Below, one piece after another: positions 1-8,893 of a DNA stretch of 49,498 nucleotides. The stretch is from positions 1 through 49,498 of the forward strand of contig NZ_QNUE01000025.1 of the NCBI RefSeq assembly GCF_003385595.1, in the 5' to 3' direction. Below the pieces are notes generated by a model that worked only from the letters and a program-made list of their open reading frames with translations, was not told the origin of the DNA and ran no database searches. The position numbers and the translations under genes were made by a program. The DNA is from Chryseobacterium flavum. Lineage in GTDB: Bacteria > Bacteroidota > Bacteroidia > Flavobacteriales > Weeksellaceae. Position 1 is the stretch's first letter. Each line of letters begins with the position of its first letter.

Positions 1-63
1 GCTCTCCCCTAAATAATAACACTCATATTCCCGTTCCGGAATAATAATTATTCTCTTTTCCAT
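1..63 (-). CDS. Partial hypothetical protein at left edge
   Basis: An ATG at 61-63 on the minus strand opens a reading frame that runs off the left edge, 21 codons in all, beginning MEKRIIIIPEREYECYYLGE. A TANNTTTG-type -7 box (TAATTTTG, minus strand) lies at 78-85, about 15 bases upstream of the start, which supports a real transcribed gene. No clear -33 TTG is seen. The fragment is too short to assign a family. Confidence 0.4.
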   Translation of the reverse strand, partial: MEKRIIIIPEREYECYYLGES

Positions 64-201
64 AAAAAATTATTTACCAAAATTAATATGATTAATCTTT
101 AAACCAGTAGTTTTTTCCATAAATTGTTTGAGCTTCCTAAACTAATATCATAATTTCTCCATGGAATGAATTTATTAACAAATATTATTTTAGAATTACC
201 T

Positions 202-232
202 AAAAAACAGCCATCAGAAATACCGATGGCTG
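202..232 (-). terminator. Intrinsic terminator after first amidohydrolase
   Basis: An 8-bp inverted repeat (CAGCCATC at 208-215, GATGGCTG at 225-232) is followed on the minus strand by a run of six T. It lies about 40 bases past the stop of the amidohydrolase gene ending at 273. The rest of 64-272 shows no convincing gene. Confidence 0.75.
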
Positions 233-272
233 AATACAAAAAACAAGTGTATATAAAAAATATATAAGTATT

Positions 273-1511
273 TTAATTTCTCCAGAACAGATTCCCGTCG
301 TTCATCAGAGCTTCAATTTCAGACATTCTGGAAACCGCTTCTGCAGAACATGAAGCACTTGTAAGAACTATCGAAGCCTCATCTCCTGCTTTCGGCCACT
401 GCTGTTTTCCCAGGTCATCCAGCGGAAGAATACTTTGGGTGGCAAACTGTAAAGCTCTCGACAGGGCAAATTCAGTTGCGTATCCATATAGCTCAGCAAT
501 GAGATTGGCTTTCTGTAACATATTCCCTGATCCGAAGGTGCTCCAGTAATCCTGCACATTGTCATTTCCGATCAACACCTTTACCCCATATTTTTTCAAA
601 GTTGGAATGGGCATCACCGCTCCCTTAAATGGGACAGAAGAAGCAATTCCAACTTTACCTGCGGCAAGCCTTTCTGCAACTTTTTCTGTTTCTTTTGGAG
701 AAAGATGTGCGAGTGCAAAAGCATGGCTAACGAATATTTTGCCCTGAAGCTGCGGATTTTCAATCGCTTTATCAATAAGATAGTTGATTGTTTTTATTCC
801 GGACTCTCCTGCTTCGTGAAGATGGATATCAATTCCTTTATGATGATCCAAAGCCAGCTGTACAGTGAAATCCATAACCTTCTCAATGCTTCCGTCAATA
901 CTAAAAGGATCGAGTCCGCCGATGTAACCTACACTTTTCAATTGTGCTGCCTCTTTCATCAAAGGAGCCGACTCCGTATAATATACTCCATGTTGCGGGA
1001 AGGCTACCAATTCGGCTTTGAAAGAATCTTTTTTATGTTCCAATGCCAGTTCCAGATGCTCCAGGGACTGTAGTCCTGAGGTGGGATCAATATTGAAATG
1101 GGTTCTTGCGAAATGAGTTCCGTAATGCTGTAGCAGGCTGATCAGCTGTCCGGCTCTTCCTACAGAGGTTTTTAGCAGCTCAGGAATGATTTTCTGTTCG
1201 TAGGCGATCATATCTTTTACCGTTCTTCTTTTCGGAGAAAGAGCCTGCCAGGGAAGTCCATATAAAGTTTTATCCAGATGAATATGCATGTCCCTGAACG
1301 CCGGGAGCATCAGAAATCCTTTTACATCTATAGCATCAGCAGCCGGCTCATTAGGTTTTACCGTTTTAATCTTTCCGTCCTCAATTTCAATACTGAAAAG
1401 ATCTGTTTTCGTTCCGGTAACCTCTTCATTTTCGTATTCAAATCCTGTTTCCAGGCGGACATTTTTCAGTAAGTATTTTCCTTTTGCAGTTAATCGATAT
1501 GGGAATTGCAT
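273..1511 (-). CDS. Cytosine-deaminase-like amidohydrolase, cytosolic paralogue
   Basis: A 412-residue metal-dependent hydrolase of the amidohydrolase superfamily, closest in layout to cytosine deaminase-type enzymes. Visible metal-site residues are H76 and H78 in HIHLDKT, H230 and E233 in DIHLHEAGESG, H263 in VSHAF and D317 in IGNDN, which matches the order of ligands and catalytic Glu in E. coli CodA. There is no signal peptide, so it should be cytosolic. It is clearly a paralogue of the enzyme at 3259-4593 (shared blocks such as KNVRLETGFEY and EKVMDFTVQLALDHHKGIDI). An AraC regulator lies directly upstream on the same strand. The substrate cannot be read from sequence; deamination of a cyclic amidine is only the family expectation. 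Confidence 0.85.
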   Translation of the reverse strand: MQFPYRLTAKGKYLLKNVRLETGFEYENEEVTGTKTDLFSIEIEDGKIKTVKPNEPAADAIDVKGFLMLPAFRDMHIHLDKTLYGLPWQALSPKRRTVKDMIAYEQKIIPELLKTSVGRAGQLISLLQHYGTHFARTHFNIDPTSGLQSLEHLELALEHKKDSFKAELVAFPQHGVYYTESAPLMKEAAQLKSVGYIGGLDPFSIDGSIEKVMDFTVQLALDHHKGIDIHLHEAGESGIKTINYLIDKAIENPQLQGKIFVSHAFALAHLSPKETEKVAERLAAGKVGIASSVPFKGAVMPIPTLKKYGVKVLIGNDNVQDYWSTFGSGNMLQKANLIAELYGYATEFALSRALQFATQSILPLDDLGKQQWPKAGDEASIVLTSASCSAEAVSRMSEIEALMNDGNLFWRN

Positions 1512-1531
1512 GTCTTAATATTTTAGCAATA

Positions 1532-1539
1532 CAAAATTA
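1532..1539 (-). promoter_or_regulatory. Candidate Bacteroidetes -7 box for the first amidohydrolase
   Basis: TAATTTTG (minus strand) fits the Bacteroidetes -7 consensus TANNTTTG and sits about 20 bases upstream of the ATG at 1511. A TTG at the expected distance is not evident, so the call rests on the -7 box alone. It implies the amidohydrolase can be transcribed separately from the AraC gene. Confidence 0.4.
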
Positions 1540-1591
1540 CATCGGCTCTTCTTCAAAACCGGTGTATCAATTATGTCTTCTGTTGTATAAA

Positions 1592-2437
1592 TTATTCTTT
1601 GAACTGAGATGGGGTCATCCCGGTCTGTACTTTAAAGAATTTGGAAAAGCTGGCATGATCATAAAACCCAAGATCATACACAATGTCTTTCACAGACATT
1701 TCAGAAACTTTTAAAAGACGTTTGGCTTCAAGCAGGATACGGTTCTGAATAAGAGATGACGCCGGGGTATTAAGGTTCTTCTTACAGACAATATTCAGGT
1801 AATTGGCTGAAATACTGAGTTTACCGGCATAAAAAGAAACAGATCTTTCCGTTTTAAAATGTTCATCAATCAGATGTAAAAACCTTGAAATAATCGGATT
1901 TGAATTATAATTTTCAAAATCCTTGAAAACCCCTTCTACAGATTTGCTTACCATCAGGCCGATCAGCTCACTCCTTTTCTGGATCAGCTCCCAGAAAATA
2001 GTTTCACCATTCAGTTCTTTACGGATAGCCCGGAATTCATAAAGGAAAATATCAAACATTTCTTTGGAAAGGTTAATCACCGGATGATTCTGGTAATAAG
2101 AGGCAGAAAACCTTAATGAAGGCAGGAAACTCTCAAACCAATCCCTGCTGATCATCAGCTGATAGCCTATTGTTTCTTTTTCAATGATCCACTGATGAAC
2201 CTGATCCGGAAAAACAAGGTGGATCTGATAATCTTTTATCTGATATTCATTAAAGTCTATGGTATGGACTCCTGCTCCATGTTCAAAAAGATTAATGATA
2301 AAAAAATCATGTTTGTGAGGATCATCTATAGAACGTGCCCCGGAAAGCTCATTAAACAGCAGATTGCAGCCTTTAAGCTGATTTTCACTGAACTCCTGGA
2401 TTCCTAGAATAGGAAAATGATCTGTATGATAACCCAC
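1592..2437 (-). CDS. AraC family transcriptional regulator
   Basis: A 281-residue regulator. The C-terminal ~100 residues carry the double helix-turn-helix of the AraC/XylS family, ending in the typical motif SFSKFFKVQTGMTPSQFKE. The N-terminal half starts like a cupin-type sensor domain (PHKHDFFIINLFEHGAG). The start is GTG at 2437, the first start in frame; an AGGAG lies about 13 bases upstream on the minus strand. It lies between two amidohydrolase paralogues on the same strand, so control of one or both is a reasonable inference. The ligand is unknown. Confidence 0.9.
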   Translation of the reverse strand: MGYHTDHFPILGIQEFSENQLKGCNLLFNELSGARSIDDPHKHDFFIINLFEHGAGVHTIDFNEYQIKDYQIHLVFPDQVHQWIIEKETIGYQLMISRDWFESFLPSLRFSASYYQNHPVINLSKEMFDIFLYEFRAIRKELNGETIFWELIQKRSELIGLMVSKSVEGVFKDFENYNSNPIISRFLHLIDEHFKTERSVSFYAGKLSISANYLNIVCKKNLNTPASSLIQNRILLEAKRLLKVSEMSVKDIVYDLGFYDHASFSKFFKVQTGMTPSQFKE

Positions 2438-2487
2438 GTGGACTGAATTTCTCCTAAAATTAATAAAAAATACGGGAGAAAATAAAA

Positions 2488-2525
2488 TAACCGCAAAAGA
2501 ATATAGGTTATATCTTTAGCGGTTA
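2488..2525 (-). terminator. Hairpin between ankyrin gene and AraC gene
   Basis: A long imperfect inverted repeat with perfect outer arms (TAACCGC at 2488-2494, GCGGTTA at 2519-2525). The inner arms also pair apart from one mismatch and one bulged base. The minus-strand continuation is T-rich (TTTTATTTTC) but not a pure T run. It lies between the ankyrin stop (2577) and the AraC start (2437), so it could end the upstream transcript or act as an operator. Confidence 0.5.
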
Positions 2526-2576
2526 ACATCAACTCAATTATATATTTTATCTAAAAAACTATACTAGCCAATTGAT

Positions 2577-3245
2577 TTATTTCAAGATCTGGGCAATTTC
2601 TGTAAATCCTAACGATTCAGCATGCTGCAAAGGTGTTTTTCCGGAATGATCAGGGATATTAATATCTGCTCCGTTATCTTTGAGGATCTGTACAATTTCC
2701 TGATATTTCTTTGTTCCATCTCCTAAAATCACTGCTTCCATTAAGGCTGTCCATCCTAACCGGTTCACATGATTAACCGGAAAGTTATTAACTTTCACCA
2801 GGGTTCTCACAGTTTCCACATGTCCACGCTCACAAGCCGGGATCAAAGCAGTTCCTTTGTATCTGTTAAACACATCGAAGCGGGCGCCATTATCCAGAAA
2901 TAATCTGACCAGTTCTGTTTGTCCACTTGCTCCGGCATATAAAAACGGACTGTCCTGCTGATCATCCTGAAGGTTTACGTCAGCTTTGTAAGAAACCAAT
3001 AATCTGGCCATTTCGGTATGCTTTTCTATTGTTGCAATCAGCAATAAAGACCGCCCCTTTTTATCACGGGTATTAACCTCTGCCCTATTATCCAAAGCCG
3101 CCTTTACAGCGGTAAGGTCATTTTTTCTGACAAGTTCTGTTATGGTCTTCTGTTGTATCATCTCTTCTTTGGGAAAATCATTTCGTTTCTCTTCATAGGC
3201 ACTCATACTTCCGAATGCTAAAAGAAATATTAAAACCTTCATCAT
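2577..3245 (-). CDS. Exported ankyrin-repeat protein
   Basis: About 222 residues with several ankyrin repeats from roughly residue 40 to the end (units such as DKKGRSLLLIATIEKHTEMA and DHSGKTPLQHAESLGFTEIA). The chosen start is ATG at 3245, giving MMKVLIFLLAFGSMSA, a good signal peptide. A longer frame from 3272 would place polar residues before it and overlap the upstream amidohydrolase by 14 bases. Ankyrin repeats bind other proteins. The close spacing after the secreted amidohydrolase suggests co-expression and perhaps a periplasmic partner or inhibitor role, which is inference. Confidence 0.85.
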   Translation of the reverse strand: MMKVLIFLLAFGSMSAYEEKRNDFPKEEMIQQKTITELVRKNDLTAVKAALDNRAEVNTRDKKGRSLLLIATIEKHTEMARLLVSYKADVNLQDDQQDSPFLYAGASGQTELVRLFLDNGARFDVFNRYKGTALIPACERGHVETVRTLVKVNNFPVNHVNRLGWTALMEAVILGDGTKKYQEIVQILKDNGADINIPDHSGKTPLQHAESLGFTEIAQILK

Positions 3246-3258
3246 ATTACCATCAGGT

Positions 3259-4593
3259 TTAAAAGACAACATTTCCCTGATGCACCAATGATTCTACATC
3301 AGAGATTCTCGATACGGCCTCTGCCGAACAGCCCGCCTTTAATAATACAAAATCGGCTTTATCTCCAACTTTCGGCCATTGCTGCTTTCCCTGGTCATCT
3401 AATGGAAGAATATTTCCGGTGGCAAGTTTTAAACTTCTCGACAGTAAAAATTCAGTTGAATACCCATACAACTGGGCCATTAAATTGGCTTTCTGAAGTA
3501 CACTTCCGGTCCCGAAAGTGTTCCAGTGATCTACAATACTGTCATTCCCTGTTAATACAGTAACATTATGCTTATATAAAACCGGGATCGGCATTACCAT
3601 TCTCCCGAAAGGTATGGTAGAAACAATACCAATCTGTGCTTCCGCTAATTTTTCTGCAATCTCTTCCTGTTTCACCTCATCCAGTTTAGCTAATATAAAG
3701 CAATGGCTCAGATAAGTTTTCCCTTTCAGAGAAGGATTTTCATTTACTTTCCTGATCAGATATTCCACTGTTTTCAGGCCTGAGTCTCCTGTTTCGTGCA
3801 AATGGATATCAATTCCTTTATGATGATCAAGGGCCAGCTGAACGGTAAAGTCCATTACCTTTTCAATATTACCATCCACGTTAAACGGATCTACCCCGCC
3901 AATAAAATCAATATCCATTTTTGCAGCTTCTTTCAGATAAGGAACGGAATCGGTATAAAATACTCCATGCTGCGGGAAAGCTACCAGTTCCGCCCCAAAG
4001 CTATTTTTCTTATTCTCTAGTGCTTTCTGCAGATTTTTTAATGACTGAAGTTTTGAAGTAGGCTCAATATTCACATGGCTACGGGCAAATGAAGTTCCTT
4101 TCGACTGAAGCAGCTCGATCATTTTTTCAGCTTTGAACGTTGAATTTTTCAGCATTTCAGGAAGCATTTTCTGTTCAAGCGCGATCATTCCCTTCACCCC
4201 GCCGGTCCTTTTTCTTACTGCCTGCCATTTATCTCCATAAAAAGTTTTATCAAGGTGGATATGCATATCTTTAAATGCAGGAAGCATCAATAGTCCTCTG
4301 GCATCTGTAGCTTTGGAATCAGGTATATTAGGTCCGATCTTTATAATCTTGCCGTTCTCCGCTTCTACACAGAACAGATCGGTTTTAGTAGAAATGACCT
4401 CTCCGTCCTGATATTCAAAACCGGTTTCCAAACGTACATTTTTAAGGATCAGCTTCCCTTTTGCTGAACTAAGCTTTTTGTCAAAAAATGGAGATGCTGT
4501 CATAATATGGGGTATTAATGTTAATCCGGCAGCAGCCAATGCCGAGTTTCTGATAAAATCTTTACGGGATATATTATTTTCTGAAGTCTTCAT
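3259..4593 (-). CDS. Cytosine-deaminase-like amidohydrolase with Tat-like leader
   Basis: A 444-residue paralogue of the 273-1511 enzyme, with an extra N-terminal leader of about 40 residues. The leader contains SRKDFIRNSALAAAG, an RK variant of a twin-arginine signal followed by a hydrophobic stretch, so export of the folded metalloenzyme is likely. Metal-site motifs are kept: H111 and H113 in HIHLDKT, then DIHLHETGDSG, LSHCF and TGNDS. It is followed at once by the exported ankyrin protein. The pair points to one cytosolic and one periplasmic version of the same hydrolase; the substrate is unknown. Confidence 0.85.
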   Translation of the reverse strand: MKTSENNISRKDFIRNSALAAAGLTLIPHIMTASPFFDKKLSSAKGKLILKNVRLETGFEYQDGEVISTKTDLFCVEAENGKIIKIGPNIPDSKATDARGLLMLPAFKDMHIHLDKTFYGDKWQAVRKRTGGVKGMIALEQKMLPEMLKNSTFKAEKMIELLQSKGTSFARSHVNIEPTSKLQSLKNLQKALENKKNSFGAELVAFPQHGVFYTDSVPYLKEAAKMDIDFIGGVDPFNVDGNIEKVMDFTVQLALDHHKGIDIHLHETGDSGLKTVEYLIRKVNENPSLKGKTYLSHCFILAKLDEVKQEEIAEKLAEAQIGIVSTIPFGRMVMPIPVLYKHNVTVLTGNDSIVDHWNTFGTGSVLQKANLMAQLYGYSTEFLLSRSLKLATGNILPLDDQGKQQWPKVGDKADFVLLKAGCSAEAVSRISDVESLVHQGNVVF

Positions 4594-4748
4594 TCCAATC
4601 TGTTTATGACAAAGTTAAAAAGAACAGCAATGAACAAAGTGTATGGTTTATCACAAAATCTGTATGATTTATGCTTTGTGATTACCAATAATCATATTTT
4701 ACGCAATTACGCAGGTACTGCCTGATCAGAACCGGGATATAGGGTAAT

Positions 4749-4772
4749 AAAAAAGACCGGATAAATCCGGTC
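4749..4772 (-). terminator. Intrinsic terminator after hemL
   Basis: A 7-bp stem (GACCGGA / TCCGGTC) with a 4-base loop at 4755-4772, followed on the minus strand by a run of six T. It lies just past the hemL stop at 4781. Confidence 0.8.
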
Positions 4773-4780
4773 CTGGTATA

Positions 4781-6070
4781 TTAATCATTAGAATATTCAA
4801 ACTTTCGTACTGCTTCCAGTGTCATATCAATTTCTCTATCCCTGATCGCATCACTGATGAAGTAGGTCTCATAACCACTCGGTGGCAGATAAACTCCATT
4901 TTGTAACATCTGATGGAAAAAATTATTGAACAGGGAATGATTGGCTTCCTGAGCTTCATCAAAATTGGAAACCCTGTTGGTATGGAAGAATACAGACATC
5001 ATAGAACCCTTTCTGTTGATCTTATGGGCAATTCCTTTTTCATTCAGGATTTTCCCGATTTCAAAATCTAAAGTCTCAGTGGTCTTATTGAGTCTGTTAA
5101 AAAATTCTGCATCATCCTTAATAAGCTGAAGAGTTTTTAACCCGGCTCTCATGGCCAGTGGATTTCCACTTAAAGTCCCCGCCTGGTAAACTCCTCCTTT
5201 GGGAGCCAGATGATCCATAATTTCATTTCTGCCTGCAAAAGCCCCTACCGGAAGTCCTCCTCCGATAACTTTTCCATAGGTTACCAGATCTGCTTTTACA
5301 TTAAAAAGTTCCTGTGCTCCTCCGAAAGCTAGTCTGAATCCGGTCATTACTTCATCAAAAATAAGTAAAGTTCCGTTTTTATCACAGATTTGTCTCAGGT
5401 TTTGCAGAAAGTTATTCTCAGGTAAAACACATCCCATATTCCCGGCAACAGGTTCTATAATTACGGCTGCAATCTCTCCCTGGTTATGACGGAACAGATC
5501 TTCAACCTGTTCAAAATCATTATAACGGGCTAACAGCGTATCTTTTGCAGTTCCCTGTGTTACTCCCGGTGAATTCGGATTTCCGAATGTTGCCGCTCCA
5601 CTTCCTGCTTTGATCAGGAATGAATCTGAGTGTCCGTGGTAACATCCTTCAAATTTTACAATTTTATCTCTACCGGTATATCCTCTTGCCAGTCTGATGG
5701 CACTCATGCAGGCTTCTGTTCCTGAAGAAACCATTCTGATCTGGTCAATATTCGGAACATTTTCAATGATAAACCGGGCAATTTCTGTTTCCAGTTCTGT
5801 AGGTGCACCAAAAGAAAACCCTTTCTCTGCCTGTATTTTCAGCTCTTCCAATACTTCGGGATGGGTATGACCCAAGATCGCCGGCCCCCAGGAATTGATA
5901 TAGTCAATATAAGTATTATCATCAGCATCGGTAAGGTAAGCCCCTTTGGCTGATTTCATGAAAACAGGAACTCCTCCTACTGATTTGAATGCCCGGACAG
6001 GAGAATTAACACCTCCCGGAATGTATTTGTAGGCTTCATCAAATAAAGCCGAACTTCGTTGATATTTCAT
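4781..6070 (-). CDS. hemL: Glutamate-1-semialdehyde 2,1-aminomutase
   Basis: A 429-residue PLP enzyme that converts glutamate-1-semialdehyde to 5-aminolevulinate in the C5 route of haem synthesis. The length is that of the family. Hallmarks are the N-terminal YIPGGVNSPVRAFKSVGG, the glycine-rich YHGHSDSFLIKAGSG, the IFDEVMTGFR motif and the PLP lysine in VTYGKVIGGGLPVG. It appears to be a single-gene unit with its own terminator and a -7 box about 70 bases upstream. The 73-base leader also contains a 7-bp inverted repeat (GGCAGCT at 6101-6107, AGCTGCC at 6117-6123) of unknown role. Confidence 0.97.
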   Translation of the reverse strand: MKYQRSSALFDEAYKYIPGGVNSPVRAFKSVGGVPVFMKSAKGAYLTDADDNTYIDYINSWGPAILGHTHPEVLEELKIQAEKGFSFGAPTELETEIARFIIENVPNIDQIRMVSSGTEACMSAIRLARGYTGRDKIVKFEGCYHGHSDSFLIKAGSGAATFGNPNSPGVTQGTAKDTLLARYNDFEQVEDLFRHNQGEIAAVIIEPVAGNMGCVLPENNFLQNLRQICDKNGTLLIFDEVMTGFRLAFGGAQELFNVKADLVTYGKVIGGGLPVGAFAGRNEIMDHLAPKGGVYQAGTLSGNPLAMRAGLKTLQLIKDDAEFFNRLNKTTETLDFEIGKILNEKGIAHKINRKGSMMSVFFHTNRVSNFDEAQEANHSLFNNFFHQMLQNGVYLPPSGYETYFISDAIRDREIDMTLEAVRKFEYSND

Positions 6071-6138
6071 ATATTAGTTAGTAACTGACAGCTGTTTGCC
6101 GGCAGCTAATAGGGCTAGCTGCCAACTTAAACTATCTG

Positions 6139-6166
6139 CAAAATTAGTTTCTTGGTTTTTTATCAA
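6139..6166 (-). promoter_or_regulatory. hemL: Candidate hemL promoter
   Basis: On the minus strand TTG (6166-6164), a 17-base spacer and TAATTTTG (6146-6139) fit the Bacteroidetes promoter pattern. The element overlaps the 3' end of the upstream glucosaminidase gene, so hemL can be expressed independently of it. Confidence 0.5.
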
Positions 6167-7211
6167 TTAAATAAATCAACTGCCCGGCTGAAGGCTGCTG
6201 ACCTTCATCCATTCTGTTCTTGGCATATAATTTATGTAATTTGATCCCGAACTTCTGGGCTATGTCATGCATATCTTCACCTGATGCTGCTTTATAAGTA
6301 GCAGTATTTCCGGTGGAATTTTTCGATTCAAGGAAAATGATATCGTTTTTCTTCAATACATCACTGTTCAGCTCATTCCACTTCATCAGTTTGCTTTCGC
6401 TGACTTTGAATTTATTGGCAATGAATTTTACATTCGTATCTTCAGGAATAACAACATATTTCAGTCCATCATTGGGATGGCTCTTGATAAGAATAGAATT
6501 CAGAATTTCTGCTTTCGTCTTGATTCTTTCTACTCTTTTCTGTTGCTGAGCATAAGAAGTCTGTTTATACGGAACTTCTACAGTCACCGTTTCTTTCGCT
6601 TTTTTACCTGCTTTTGACGGCTCCAGCTGAGCCATAAAGGTACGATCGTCTTTCAGGTCCGGATACATTTTAAGAACGGCATACAATACTTCATTGGAAT
6701 TCGTATTGTCATATTCATAGAGTCTGTATTTTTCGATCTTTGAGATCAGGATTGAAGCATAACGCGGATTGGTGGCATACCCGGCTTTTTTTAGTCCATG
6801 AGCCCAGGCTCTGTAATCTTTCATGTCCAATCTGAAAAGATTGGCGTAATATTTTCTGGTTGACAGAAATATAGAGTGGTCTTCGTAAGACTGTCTCGGG
6901 TCATCATACACACGAAAACATTCGTTAGGTGCATCATCCGTATGCTTCATTGTTTTACCCGTCCAGTCTTCTTTACATTTTATTCCGAAGTGGTTCTTTC
7001 CTTCCTGTGCCAGTCTGCTTTGTCCTCCTCCGGTTTCCAACAGACCCTGCGCAAGAGTAATAGAAGCTGGAATCTTATATTTTTCCATTTCTTCTACCGC
7101 ATATTTAGCAAACTTCTGAATATACTGATCTTCGGTTGCCCAGCTCTGAGCAGAAAATTTTGATAAAACTAAAAGGCTTATTGATAGGAAAAGTCTTTTC
7201 ATGTTTTTCAA
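6144..7211 (-). CDS. Secreted LysM glucosaminidase (GH73-type)
   Basis: A 355-residue exported cell-wall hydrolase. A signal peptide (MKNMKRLFLSISLLVLSKFSAQS) precedes a glucosaminidase domain at about residues 25-180, with the typical stretches ITLAQGLLETGGGQSRLA and NHFGIKC plus GYATNPRYA. Two LysM peptidoglycan-binding units follow, around residues 250-295 and 305-350, the second ending in QLIYLIDKK. It should cleave peptidoglycan glycan strands in the periplasm or at division. It starts 6 bases after the stop of the PLP enzyme upstream (7218), so the two probably share a transcript. Confidence 0.93.
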   Translation of the reverse strand: MKNMKRLFLSISLLVLSKFSAQSWATEDQYIQKFAKYAVEEMEKYKIPASITLAQGLLETGGGQSRLAQEGKNHFGIKCKEDWTGKTMKHTDDAPNECFRVYDDPRQSYEDHSIFLSTRKYYANLFRLDMKDYRAWAHGLKKAGYATNPRYASILISKIEKYRLYEYDNTNSNEVLYAVLKMYPDLKDDRTFMAQLEPSKAGKKAKETVTVEVPYKQTSYAQQQKRVERIKTKAEILNSILIKSHPNDGLKYVVIPEDTNVKFIANKFKVSESKLMKWNELNSDVLKKNDIIFLESKNSTGNTATYKAASGEDMHDIAQKFGIKLHKLYAKNRMDEGQQPSAGQLIYLIDKKPRN

Positions 7212-7217
7212 TTTTAC

Positions 7218-8147
7218 TTATATAATTAAATTTCTATTCTGTTTTTCTAAAAGCAGATTAGCTCCCTCAATCCCCTGCAATCCGCCAGTATGAAAGCATA
7301 AAATACTGCTGTTTTCCGGAAAATAATCCTCTTCAATCAGTTCAAAAATCTTCTGCATCATTTTTCCTGTATAAATTGGTTCTAAAGGAATATTATATTT
7401 TTCTTTGAAATCATTGATAAAACGAACATTTTCGTCATTTATTTTCCCATAACCTCCAAAACTTGAATCTATTAGATTAAAATTATGTTTCAAAGTTAAT
7501 TCAAATATTTTATTCTCCAGCGAAGCATCATCAACAACCTTACATCCTATAACTTTCTGATTTTCTTCACAAAATTTTGAAATTCCGGCAATTGTTCCTC
7601 CGGTCCCGACTGCGGTGCAAAGATAGTCAAAATCTTTGGTTTGCTCATTCAGCATCATTTTTACGCCGGCTACAGCCTCTTCATTGGTTCCTCCTTCCGG
7701 AACAATGAGCGCCTCAGGAAACTCCTGTTGAAGGAATTCAGTCAGTTTTTCTTTATGACGGTATTCTTCTCGGGTGACAAATTTCAGGTTCATTCCATTC
7801 CTTTTAGCAAAAAGTAAAGTGGGATTATCCCTCCATTTATTTTGCAGTTCTTCACCTCTGATAATTCCCAATGTTGCAATCCCTGCCAGATTTCCCACGG
7901 CAGATACGGCAGAGATATGATTTGAAAAAGCTCCTCCAAAAGTAACAATATAGGGGTTTTCCGGATTTTGCTTCAGGTATTTATTAATATTGTAGAACAG
8001 TTTCCAGTATTTATTTCCGGAAATCAGGGGATGGATAAGATCTTCTCTTTTAATGAAAAGTTTAAGACTTTTATCAATTAAAATTTCCTGAATGGGAATG
8101 GACTCTGTTGGAAGTTGTAATAACATTTTGGCTGCCGGACTGTTCAA
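7218..8147 (-). CDS. 1-aminocyclopropane-1-carboxylate deaminase / D-cysteine desulfhydrase-like PLP enzyme
   Basis: A 309-residue fold-type II PLP enzyme. The PLP lysine is expected in SGNKYWKL, followed by the FGGAFSNH phosphate/substrate loop and the AVGTGGTIAGI phosphate-binding glycine loop. Family members deaminate ACC or cleave D-cysteine; the two activities cannot be separated by inspection. The frame ends 6 bases before the start of the glucosaminidase gene. Confidence 0.88.
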   Translation of the reverse strand: MNSPAAKMLLQLPTESIPIQEILIDKSLKLFIKREDLIHPLISGNKYWKLFYNINKYLKQNPENPYIVTFGGAFSNHISAVSAVGNLAGIATLGIIRGEELQNKWRDNPTLLFAKRNGMNLKFVTREEYRHKEKLTEFLQQEFPEALIVPEGGTNEEAVAGVKMMLNEQTKDFDYLCTAVGTGGTIAGISKFCEENQKVIGCKVVDDASLENKIFELTLKHNFNLIDSSFGGYGKINDENVRFINDFKEKYNIPLEPIYTGKMMQKIFELIEEDYFPENSSILCFHTGGLQGIEGANLLLEKQNRNLII

Positions 8148-8275
8148 TTTTATTACTACAAAAATAGTAAAAGATTTAGTTTCTCCGGTTTTCAGCAGAC
8201 CGGATGATAAGTTATCATTTTTTTGAGCTACTTTTAAATAATATTAACTTGATTAACTTAAACTACAGGACAGGT

Positions 8276-8887
8276 ATGAAAAAAACAATTATAGTCATCA
8301 TATCAGTACTTTTTCTGATCACATTTATGGCCGGGATGTTCTATATTTTTTTCGGAGATCCATACTTTTCCCGCTCTGAATTTGATATTCCCGATAAGCC
8401 CAATGATAAAATGATCAGTATGTTCAATGCTGAGGTTGAAAAAGAAATAGAGAATCATACCCAAAGCGCCATGTATCCGGGGTATATTCCAGAAAGCAGA
8501 CAAAATGTTATTATGTATTTAAAAACCATTAAATCTATTCAAAGTACAACCCGTTATGGCGTAAAGTCTACCCGGCCCAGAAATGAACTTGAATTGAAAA
8601 TAATTTTCAACAACGGAACAATTGCTGAAGAGGTCTATACCGGACACACGTGTTCAGGCTATGTCTCCCCCTGTCTGTTGATGAAAGTAGAAATGAATAA
8701 CGGAAAAGCAGTTAAAATATTTACCAACGGCCAGGAAAAGAAAGGTTCACCGGAATGGATTATGCCCGATTTGAATACATTGATTGAAAAAACAATTTCT
8801 TATGACATAAGAAGAAATCATGATAAATATTTTGAACCGGAAAAAAGTCAGAAAGATTTTGACCGCGAATGGGAGAATCAGCAGTAA
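8276..8887 (+). CDS. Membrane-anchored hypothetical protein
   Basis: About 203 residues when started at ATG 8276 (MKKTIIVIISVLFLITFMAG), which gives a clean N-terminal membrane segment. A longer frame from 8204 would add 24 unlikely residues. The remainder is a soluble, charged domain with a CSGYVSPC cysteine pair that could form a disulfide outside the cytoplasm. No family was recognised. It converges on the next gene, with only 6 bases between stops. Confidence 0.8.
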   Translation: MKKTIIVIISVLFLITFMAGMFYIFFGDPYFSRSEFDIPDKPNDKMISMFNAEVEKEIENHTQSAMYPGYIPESRQNVIMYLKTIKSIQSTTRYGVKSTRPRNELELKIIFNNGTIAEEVYTGHTCSGYVSPCLLMKVEMNNGKAVKIFTNGQEKKGSPEWIMPDLNTLIEKTISYDIRRNHDKYFEPEKSQKDFDREWENQQ

Positions 8888-8893
8888 GACCAA

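Noticed and set aside
6101..6123. 7-bp inverted repeat in the hemL leader as a terminator
   Set aside because: No T run follows on the minus strand, and it lies downstream of the candidate hemL promoter; it is noted in the hemL entry only.
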